Assembly (NCBI GenBank): GCA_013041765.1 | Contig: JABDRL010000150.1 | Span: 1 to 36,371, forward strand | DNA: 36,371 nt | From: Dactylosporangium sp. | GTDB taxonomy: Bacteria > Actinomycetota > Actinomycetes > Mycobacteriales > Micromonosporaceae | Reading direction: 5' to 3' | Shown here: positions 30,340 to 36,371 of the stretch, in pieces | Layout: each line of letters begins with the position of its first letter | How positions within the stretch are numbered: the first letter of the stretch is position 1 | Notes under the pieces: model-generated | Seen by the model: the letters and a program-made list of their open reading frames with translations, nothing else | What the model was told of the DNA's origin: nothing | Databases searched by the model: none | Made by a program: the position numbers and the translations under genes

Positions 30340-31706
30340 GACGGGATCCGGGGCAGTTCCACCCGGAAGCGCGCCCCGCCCCCCGGCCGGTCCTCCACGA
30401 GCGCCCGCCCACCATGGGCCACGGCGTACTGGGCTACCAGGGCGAGTCCGAGCCCGGTGCCGTTCCCGCCGCCACGCGATCCGGCGGCCCGGCCACGCAC
30501 GAAGCGATCGAAAATCGTCTTCTGGTCCTGCGGGTCCACCCCGGGCCCCTCGTCGTCGACCTCGATGATGTGCACAGCAGCCCGCTGGGCGAGCCGCACG
30601 GCGGTGGGACCGCCTCCGTAGCGGATGGCATTGTCGAGCAGGTTTCCGAGGATCTGCCTGATCCGGTACTGGTCGACGTGCCACGTCGGCTCCACGGGTT
30701 CTTCCAGCTTGACCAGTTCGGCGGCCAGTCCTCGGGACCGGCACACCTGACGGGCCAGATCGGCGACATCGACCGGCTCACGACTGGCTGGTTGGTCGCT
30801 ACGTGCCAGTTCCAGCAAATCGTTGACGAGTACCTGGAACCGGTCGGCCTCCTGCGCGATCAGCCCCACCGCGGTCGCGGTCCGCGAATCCAGACAGTCC
30901 TGACGGCGGGTGAGGACGCTGATCGCCGCGGCGAAGGTCTGCAACGGTGAGCGCAGCTCGTGGCTGACGTCGGCGGCGAACCGGCGGTCGCGTTCCAGGC
31001 GTTCGAACAGCTGATCGACCATGTCGTTGAACGATGATGTCAGTCGGGCCAGGTCTGGTTCGACGGCCGGATCGAGCCGGGCAGCGAGATTGCCGCTGGC
31101 GATGTTCTCCGCCGCGGCCGCGACGGACATCAGGGGGCGCAGGACGTACCGGGCGGCGTAGGACCCGAGTCCCGCGCCCGCAGCGATGGTCGTGCCGGCC
31201 ACGATGGCCAGGACGATGGCCAGGACTCGCAGCGTGTGATCCAGTTCCCGGAGCGAATCGACCTCGTAGAAGGCGGTCGAATCCGACAGCGGTACTCCGA
31301 CGACCACAGCCGGGCGCCCGTCGAACCGCACCCGTTGTATTCCCGGGATCCCCCGCTCGACCAGTCGCATCAAGCCGTTGGGAACCGCCGTGGTGACGCC
31401 CACGTCCGCGTTGCGCGCATACCACCCGCCGTCCCGGTACAGCACGGCTCGGCGCTTGTCGCCGGTGTCCAGGGTGCGCAGCACATCAACAATGTCCGGT
31501 TGCCCCGTTGCCAGCCCGGCCCGCACGATGGTGGCGTCGTAGTACGCCGCCCGCACGGCGGCGCTCTCGCGCTCGACCAGCAGGGAGCGGCGGATCAGCT
31601 GGTAGGACACCACCGCCATGCCGGTGGACAGCGCCAGGGCGCCAGCGGCGAAGCCGGCCGTCACCCGGGTGCGAAGACCCGCTCGCCTCATCCCGCCCGA
31701 TCTCAT
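30336..31706 (-). CDS. Membrane sensor histidine kinase (MtrB-like)
   Basis: A 456-residue kinase. The first transmembrane helix spans about residues 15-37 and the second about 180-205 (LAIVLAIVAGTTIAAGAGLG), enclosing an extracytoplasmic sensor of about 140 residues. A HAMP domain (LRPLMSVAAAAENIASGNL) follows. The phosphoacceptor His is near residue 247 in DVSHELRSPL. The ATPase has an N box (NLLDNAIRYGGG), a G1 box (DEGPGVDP), an F box (IFDRFVRG) and a G2 box (GTGLGLALV). The start ATG 31706 overlaps the response regulator stop (ATGA) and the stop overlaps the lipoprotein start, so three genes form a tight operon. The sensed signal is unknown; the setting suggests the cell envelope. Confidence 0.95.
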   Translation of the reverse strand: MRSGGMRRAGLRTRVTAGFAAGALALSTGMAVVSYQLIRRSLLVERESAAVRAAYYDATIVRAGLATGQPDIVDVLRTLDTGDKRRAVLYRDGGWYARNADVGVTTAVPNGLMRLVERGIPGIQRVRFDGRPAVVVGVPLSDSTAFYEVDSLRELDHTLRVLAIVLAIVAGTTIAAGAGLGSYAARYVLRPLMSVAAAAENIASGNLAARLDPAVEPDLARLTSSFNDMVDQLFERLERDRRFAADVSHELRSPLQTFAAAISVLTRRQDCLDSRTATAVGLIAQEADRFQVLVNDLLELARSDQPASREPVDVADLARQVCRSRGLAAELVKLEEPVEPTWHVDQYRIRQILGNLLDNAIRYGGGPTAVRLAQRAAVHIIEVDDEGPGVDPQDQKTIFDRFVRGRAAGSRGGGNGTGLGLALVAQYAVAHGGRALVEDRPGGGARFRVELPRIPS

Positions 31707-32377
31707 CGCTGAAGCTTGTATCCCATGCCACGGACAGTGATCAAGCGTCGGGGCTTGCCGGAGTCCTCCTCGATCTTCTGGCGAAGCCTACCGACGTGCA
31801 CATCGACCAGGCGCTCGTCGCCGAAGTCGTACTCCCACACCCGCTTGAGCAGCTGCTGGCGGGACAGAACCTGCCCGGGGTGCTGGGCCAGTTCACACAG
31901 CAGGCGGAACTCGGTGCGGGTGACCGCAACCGGACGGCCGTCCAACCTGATCTCGCCGGCTTCCGGCTGGATCTCCAGGTCGCCAAACACCAGGGTCGCC
32001 ACCGCGGGAGTCGTCATCCGGGCACGCCGTCGCAGCGCCCTCAGCCGGGCGGACAACTCCTTGACCGCCACCGGTTTGACGAGGTAATCGTCGGCGCCGG
32101 CTTCGAGCGCCGCGACGATGTCGTGGGTGTCGTCACGGGCGCTGACGACCACGATCGGCACATCGCCCTCACGACGCAGTTCCCGAATGCAATCAAACCC
32201 ATCGACACCAGGCAGCATGAGATCGACCAGCACGACGCTCGCTGGATCCTTGTGCTGAGCCGCGAGGCCGTCTTCCGCGGTCGCGGCTCCCCGGGCCTCG
32301 TAGCCCTCGTCCTCCAGCGCCAGGATCAGGGACAGCCGGATCCGGTCGTCATCTTCAATCACGAGTACGCCTGCCAC
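31703..32377 (-). CDS. OmpR/PhoB-type response regulator
   Basis: A 224-residue regulator starting VAGVLVIEDDDRIRLSL. GTG 32377 is preferred because AAGGA lies seven bases upstream and receivers normally start here; ATG 32407 would add ten residues without a ribosome-binding site. The receiver domain has the acidic pocket (EDDD), phosphoacceptor Asp52 in LVDLMLPGVDG, the Ser of VVSARDD and the Lys of LVKPV. The C-terminal winged helix (TRTEFRLLCELAQHPGQVLSR, VDVHVGRLRQKIE, TVRGMGYKLQ) is of OmpR type. It is the first gene of the operon with the kinase and the GerMN lipoprotein. Mirrored GTCAT repeats upstream are a likely binding site, so it may control itself and the divergent STAS gene. Confidence 0.95.
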   Translation of the reverse strand: MAGVLVIEDDDRIRLSLILALEDEGYEARGAATAEDGLAAQHKDPASVVLVDLMLPGVDGFDCIRELRREGDVPIVVVSARDDTHDIVAALEAGADDYLVKPVAVKELSARLRALRRRARMTTPAVATLVFGDLEIQPEAGEIRLDGRPVAVTRTEFRLLCELAQHPGQVLSRQQLLKRVWEYDFGDERLVDVHVGRLRQKIEEDSGKPRRLITVRGMGYKLQR

Positions 32378-32405
32378 ACCAGCATCCTTCACCTGTAGCC
32401 CTGTC

Positions 32406-32453
32406 ATGACGTAACCATGACCTGGCGGCGTGTACTTGTCATAGAACCGTCAT
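32406..32453. promoter_or_regulatory. Mirrored GTCAT direct repeats, candidate response-regulator operator
   Basis: On the minus strand GTCAT occurs at 32421-32417 and 32410-32406; on the plus strand at 32438-32442 and 32449-32453. Within each pair the spacing is exactly 11 bp, the one-helical-turn spacing usual for OmpR/PhoB-family sites. One pair points at the response regulator gene, the other at the STAS gene. In the plus-strand pair the match extends to GTCATA. A further GTCAA/TTGAC inverted repeat lies at 32483-32495. Confidence 0.6.
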
Positions 32454-32524
32454 ACACCTGCGGAGTCCCCTCCACATCCCTTGTCAAGGATTGACCCATC
32501 CGACATCGAAGTAGGAGGTATGGC

Positions 32525-32911
32525 GTGCAGGTCACGACGGATCCGGCGGCTCAGCCATGCACCCCCCGCGTCATTGAGGTTGTTGTCAGCGATGAACTTG
32601 ACCGGGCTGTCGTACCGCAGATCGGTGGGCTCCTCGACGACGCTCTCGCGTTGCGGCCAGAGGAAATCGTAGTCGACCTCACCGCATGCTCGTTGATCGA
32701 TGCCGCTGGAGTGACACTGCTGCTCAATACCCACCGCCAGGCCTGGCGAGCCGGCGGCCGGCTGGTGCTTCGATCTCCGTCACCCCACGTCCAGCGGATC
32801 TTGGAGGTCGCGCGGGTGGCCCACGTGCTGAACATCGATCCCGATCCCGACTCCGCGACCATGACCTCGCCCGGATTCCCACCCGCCGGCAGGCCTCCCG
32901 CCCAGCGTTAG
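32525..32911 (+). CDS. STAS domain protein (anti-sigma factor antagonist-like) lacking the phosphosite
   Basis: A 128-residue cytoplasmic protein. GTG 32525 has AGGAGG six bases upstream. The STAS fold is visible as IEVVVSDELDRAVVPQIGGLL, EIVVDLTACSLIDAAGVTLLL, and RLVLRSPSPHVQRILEVARV. In anti-sigma antagonists of the SpoIIAA type the central motif is DSSG or DSAG, whose first Ser is phosphorylated by the anti-sigma kinase; here it reads D59-A60-A61-G, so it cannot be phosphorylated there. It would behave as a permanently unphosphorylated antagonist, or serve a different binding role. It is divergent from the two-component operon and 68 bp upstream of the rhamnosidase gene. No anti-sigma kinase gene is in the window. 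Confidence 0.88.
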   Translation: MQVTTDPAAQPCTPRVIEVVVSDELDRAVVPQIGGLLDDALALRPEEIVVDLTACSLIDAAGVTLLLNTHRQAWRAGGRLVLRSPSPHVQRILEVARVAHVLNIDPDPDSATMTSPGFPPAGRPPAQR

Positions 32912-32979
32912 GGCCGCCCACCGCGCAGGTAGTAGTCTCCACCGCGGCAACGCCTCCCGGATGTCCAAGGGGGAACCAA

Positions 32980-35775
32980 GTGCGTCGTCGAGGGATACAC
33001 CGGAGACCGGCCCGTTACCTACCCATGGCCGCCATTGCCGCAGGGTTGGCCGTGGTACTGGTGGCTGGTGTTGGCGTGGCTGTCGGATACAACTGGCTGC
33101 ACGCACCAACGAGTGCGGTAACCGCCGCCGATCTCCGTACCGAGTACCTGTCCCAGCCCATCGGTATTGACGCCGTGAAACCGCGGCTGAGTTGGGTTCC
33201 CGTGGCCAAGACGAAAGCCCGGCGGCAGTGGGCGTACCAGATCCAGGTTGCTGGCTCCGCCGGATCGTTGCGGGCGGAGAGTGACCTGTTGTGGGACAGC
33301 GGGCAGATCCGCTCCGAGCGGTCCTGGGGTATCCGCTACACCGGGTCAGCGCTGTCCAGCGGCCGATCGTATGCATGGCGGGTCCGGCTGTGGGACCGCG
33401 CGGACGCCCAACCGGTCTGGAGCGAACCGGCAACCTGGCAAATGGGTCTGCTCGATGAGGAGGCATGGGGGCGGGCCGCCTGGATCGCGGCCCCCACGAG
33501 CACGGCGCCAGCGGCGCTCCTGCTGCGACGATCGTTCCAGTTGCCGTCCGGCAGCATCACCGAAGCCACGTTGACGGTGGCCGGGGTGGGCTTCCACGTG
33601 CCGTACCTCAACGGTGAGAGAGCCAGCGACACGGAGATGGCACCGGCCTGGACCGACTACATCGACCGCATCGCCTACACCACCTATGACGTCACCGGCG
33701 CGGTGCGCGGCGGGACGGCGAACGTCCTCGGAGTGGCCCTGGCCGGAGGGTGGTACCACCCGAATTCACCGGACTCCTGGGGTTTTGAGGCCATGCCGTA
33801 CGTCGATCGGGAGAAACTCCGGCTGCGTCTGGACGTCCGGCACCAGGGAGGGTCGACAACCACCATCGTCAGCGACAGCGAGTGGCAGTGGGCCACGGGA
33901 GACGTCACCTATGCCTCCGTCCGCGGCGGCGAGGACATCGACCACACCCGCGACGCCGGGCCATGGACCACCGTCGACGCTGAGGTCGGTGGATTCGCCC
34001 CGGTGGCCGTGGGGGTCGCGCCGAAGGGACGGCCCGCGCTGGTCGCGACCGCGATGCCGGCCGAACGCCGGACAACGACCATCGCGACGACCGTCAAGAA
34101 GACCACCTCCGGCTATCTATACACACTGGACGAAAACGTTTCGGCGGCACTCACGGTCAAGCTCACGGGTACGAAGGGAACGACCGTGCGGCTCCAGGTC
34201 GGTGAGGGGCTGGCCGGGAACAGGGTTGACCCCGCATGGAACAACCTCAACGACAAGGTGCCCGGCTCTCGCTGGCAGCAGATCAACCTGACGCTCGGAT
34301 CGTCGCAGTTGGAGACCTTTGAGACGACATTCACCTATTTCGCGGGCCTGTACATCGACCTGAAGGTCACCAAGGGCAAACTGTCGGCGCCCCCGGAGCT
34401 GACGGTGCACGCCGTGCACACCGACGTTGCGTCGGCCGGTTCCTTCGCCAGCTCCGACCGGCAGCTGAACGCGCTCCACGAAGCCTTCCGCCGCACGTAC
34501 CTCAATAATCTGCACGGGTATCCAATGGATTGTCCGCAGCGCGAGCGGCTCGGCTACGGCGGGGACGCGGGCGTTCTCACCCCGACAGCCCTGCTGAACT
34601 TCGACGCCGTGACGGTGTATGAGAAGTGGATGGTTGACTTCCGGGACGCGCAGGCCACCGACGGCTTCGTCCCGTTCACCGTGCCGGCATACGACGGCCG
34701 CGACCCGTACTGGTGGAGTCCGTGGTGGGGCAACGCCATCGCGACGATCCCCGTCGATCTCTACCGGTTGCGGGGCGACACCGCTGTCCTGGAGCGGCAG
34801 TACCCGGCGATGCAGGCGTATATCGCTTATCTCGTCAAGCATCTCAACGCCGGGATCTGGGCCGACAACGGCTTCCCCTCGGATCACGAATCGCTTGACC
34901 ATGGCGACTCGCGACAGTTCAACACGCTGGCGGTCGCCGTCGCGCTCCGGGCGATGATCGATGCCGCGGCGGTGCTCGACCAGCAGGAGGACGCCGAAAC
35001 GTACGGCGAACACCTAAACACTGTGCGCAGCGCATTCAACACCCGCTGGTTCGATGCGTCCCGGGGCACCTATGCCCGCCAAGCGGTCGGGTCCGCATTT
35101 CGAATCGCCCCGCAGGCGGTGCTGGCGACGACGCTGGCCAACGACCTAGTCCCCGAGGGACAGGCAGAGGCGGTCCTGACGTCGCTGAAGGCCGACATCG
35201 CCGAACCGGCCGCTGGCGCGAAGTACGCCAACCACCTGATCACCGGGATCGTCGGCACGCGGTACCTGTTCGACGTGCTGACCGATGCCGATATGGCGGA
35301 CATCGCCTACCGGCTGCTGACGCAGCAGACCTATCCCGGGGTGCTCCCCGGAGTCTTGGCCCCGGGCGGCACGCTGCACGAGCGGATCGCCGACAGCGGC
35401 CTGTCCCACGATCACCCGATGTTCGGGTCATACGACTCCTGGCTGTACCGGGGGCTGGCCGGTCTGCGGGTGGGAGCGCTGGCCGCCGATGGCATGCTGC
35501 GGGTACGCCCCGGCCTGGTGGACGGCGTCGACTGGGTCGAGGCGACGGTGTCGACCACGCGGGGGCCAGCCGCCAGTCGCTGGGAGCGCTTCGACGGCGG
35601 GGTGCGCTACACGATCACCGTCCCGGTCGGAGCGTCCGCCGAGGTGAGTGTGGTCGCCACGGCCGGCGCGGTCACCGTTGACGGCACGCGGGAGGCGACC
35701 ACCACCGATCAGGCCGCAGCGGATCGGCAGGTCCTGCGCCTGCGGTCCGGAACGTACGTTGTGGAGGCCGGGTAG
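32980..35775 (+). CDS. GH78 alpha-L-rhamnosidase, exported
   Basis: A 931-residue enzyme that removes terminal rhamnose from glycosides or polysaccharides such as pectin side chains. GTG 32980 has AAGGGGGAA a few bases upstream. Residues about 10-35 (LPMAAIAAGLAVVLVAGVGVA) are a membrane anchor or signal peptide. N-terminal beta domains follow (LRTEYLSQPIGIDAVKPRLSW, YAWRVRLWD, FHVPYLNGERASD). The (alpha/alpha)6 barrel has the GH78 signature MDCPQRERLGYGGDAGV with the general-acid Glu, and later GGTLHERI, whose Glu matches the proposed base (usually ATTxWE; here the Trp is His). WLYRGLAGLR and a C-terminal beta domain complete it. Length is normal. With GH74 it suggests use of plant cell-wall sugars. 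No transporter or regulator lies beside it. Confidence 0.92.
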   Translation: MRRRGIHRRPARYLPMAAIAAGLAVVLVAGVGVAVGYNWLHAPTSAVTAADLRTEYLSQPIGIDAVKPRLSWVPVAKTKARRQWAYQIQVAGSAGSLRAESDLLWDSGQIRSERSWGIRYTGSALSSGRSYAWRVRLWDRADAQPVWSEPATWQMGLLDEEAWGRAAWIAAPTSTAPAALLLRRSFQLPSGSITEATLTVAGVGFHVPYLNGERASDTEMAPAWTDYIDRIAYTTYDVTGAVRGGTANVLGVALAGGWYHPNSPDSWGFEAMPYVDREKLRLRLDVRHQGGSTTTIVSDSEWQWATGDVTYASVRGGEDIDHTRDAGPWTTVDAEVGGFAPVAVGVAPKGRPALVATAMPAERRTTTIATTVKKTTSGYLYTLDENVSAALTVKLTGTKGTTVRLQVGEGLAGNRVDPAWNNLNDKVPGSRWQQINLTLGSSQLETFETTFTYFAGLYIDLKVTKGKLSAPPELTVHAVHTDVASAGSFASSDRQLNALHEAFRRTYLNNLHGYPMDCPQRERLGYGGDAGVLTPTALLNFDAVTVYEKWMVDFRDAQATDGFVPFTVPAYDGRDPYWWSPWWGNAIATIPVDLYRLRGDTAVLERQYPAMQAYIAYLVKHLNAGIWADNGFPSDHESLDHGDSRQFNTLAVAVALRAMIDAAAVLDQQEDAETYGEHLNTVRSAFNTRWFDASRGTYARQAVGSAFRIAPQAVLATTLANDLVPEGQAEAVLTSLKADIAEPAAGAKYANHLITGIVGTRYLFDVLTDADMADIAYRLLTQQTYPGVLPGVLAPGGTLHERIADSGLSHDHPMFGSYDSWLYRGLAGLRVGALAADGMLRVRPGLVDGVDWVEATVSTTRGPAASRWERFDGGVRYTITVPVGASAEVSVVATAGAVTVDGTREATTTDQAAADRQVLRLRSGTYVVEAG

Positions 35776-35920
35776 GCCCGAACGCCGACGCCAGTACCCG
35801 AGTCTTTGCCCAGGCGCCGGCCCACCTCGTTGTGACGGCCGCCACCACGCCCCAGACCAGGGTCGGTGTGTCCCGATGCTGCCGGCTCGGCACCTCGCGT
35901 ACCAGCGAAAATGTCTCGCG

Positions 35921-35932
35921 TATGATCGTGCG
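35921..35932 (+). promoter_or_regulatory. Leaderless promoter of the right-edge gene
   Basis: TATGAT (35921-35926) is a near-consensus -10 box followed by six bases and GTG 35933, which puts the transcription start on the start codon. No Shine-Dalgarno sequence is present. Confidence 0.5.
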
Positions 35933-36371
35933 GTGCCGCAGCCAGGACCACCGATGTCAGCGCCGGGCACGGCGTTTCCGGACGGCGACCTCCTCCGAGC
36001 GGCGGTGGTCGCTCGCGACTGGTCGGCGGTCGGCGGGCTCTTCGCCCGGCTGGATGTGCCGAACCGGATCCGGTTGGCCAGGGCCGTCGTGGGCGAGGAC
36101 GATGCCGGCGGCGGTCTGCCGGTCGAGGCCGGCGAGGACCAGCCCTCGCTGTCGCCGGTGACCGAATCCGTGCGCCGGGCCGAGCGGCTGGTCAACGTCG
36201 GCTGGGCGGTGCGCACCGCCGCCCGGGCCAAGCAGGTCGGCCGGGAGCAGTTCGCGCTGCTGCACGCATTTCTGGGTCGAGCCGAGCGGCTACTCATTGA
36301 CGCCACCGCCCGCGAGCCGGGCAACGTCGAGGCCTGGCGGCTGCGACAGGCCACCGCAATGGGGCTCGGCC
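35933..36371 (+). CDS. Unrecognised actinobacterial protein, N-terminal part
   Basis: The plus-strand frame is open from GTG 35933 (or ATG 35954) through the right edge, giving 146 codons without a stop. The visible part is alpha-helical and Ala/Arg/Leu-rich, with LLRAAVVARDWSAVGGLF, RRAERLVNVGWAVRTAARA and FLGRAERLLIDATAREPGN. The helical hairpin look, with pairs such as AEPGN-WxLR, recalls TPR-like proteins of actinomycetes whose function is unknown. No signal peptide or membrane segment is present. The leaderless promoter just before the GTG favours that start. Codon use is normal for the window. The product is not named because the conserved end is outside. Confidence 0.65.
   Translation, partial: MPQPGPPMSAPGTAFPDGDLLRAAVVARDWSAVGGLFARLDVPNRIRLARAVVGEDDAGGGLPVEAGEDQPSLSPVTESVRRAERLVNVGWAVRTAARAKQVGREQFALLHAFLGRAERLLIDATAREPGNVEAWRLRQATAMGLG

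Noticed and set aside
1..36371. Search for tRNA or rRNA genes, IS elements, phage attachment sites
   Set aside because: No CCA-type cloverleaf, rRNA segment, transposase motif or flanking terminal repeats were recognised by eye.

Overview
The window is chromosomal DNA from a high-GC actinomycete. Evidence for this is the uniformly GC-rich third codon positions, the frequent GTG/TTG starts, the TANNNT -10 boxes placed directly at start codons, and a left-hand block (TetR, DUF3107, ferritin-like MiaE_2-type protein, RhlE helicase) that matches the conserved actinobacterial order known from Mycobacterium Rv3208-Rv3211. The cellulolytic GH74-CBM2 enzyme and the M91 metallopeptidase would suit a soil or plant-associated actinomycete, perhaps Frankiales-like, but that placement is inference. 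Both ends cut through genes. I see no rRNA, tRNA, CRISPR array or complete insertion sequence.

Layout: 1-5.2 kb is the conserved housekeeping block: a partial proline-rich protein on the minus strand, TetR, DUF3107, the ferritin-like protein, a DEAD-box helicase and a class I methyltransferase. 5.2-9.7 kb is the most unusual part. It appears to be a family of type VII secretion (T7SS) cassettes. Two paralogous EspC-like small proteins (about 60 of 106 residues identical) are each followed by the wreck of a large effector. Between them lies one intact effector with a WXG100-like head, RTX calcium-binding repeats and an M91-type HExxH zinc metallopeptidase tail. All three units carry the same promoter-like element (TACCCT/TACGCT) exactly 7 nt before the transcription start, which for both small genes is the A of the ATG, so they are probably leaderless. 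A CAAX-type protease lies convergently inside this region.

9.7-14.8 kb holds a secreted GH74 xyloglucanase with a CBM2 domain, an NlpC/P60 peptidoglycan hydrolase and a PAP2-type phosphatase. 14.8-21.9 kb is a signalling stretch: an FHA protein, a kinase-fold protein whose catalytic Asp is replaced by Asn, a GAF-PAS-GGDEF cyclase, a SpoIIE-type phosphatase, and a spermidine-synthase-like protein overlapping it. 21.9-25.0 kb is a metal-homeostasis block: an ArsR regulator convergent with a P1B-5-like ATPase that carries its own hemerythrin domain, preceded by a small lipoprotein gene. 25.0-26.8 kb is gene-poor and includes a deleted XRE/DUF5753 regulator and a small membrane protein.

26.8-36.4 kb encodes a large secreted subtilisin-like protease with a TIG domain; a response regulator-histidine kinase-GerMN lipoprotein operon with ATGA overlaps (a miniature of mtrAB-lpqB); a STAS protein lacking the phosphorylatable serine; a membrane-anchored or secreted GH78 alpha-L-rhamnosidase; and the start of an unrecognised protein at the right edge. 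Between the two-component operon and the STAS gene lie two mirrored pairs of GTCAT repeats with 11-bp spacing, a good candidate operator for the response regulator.
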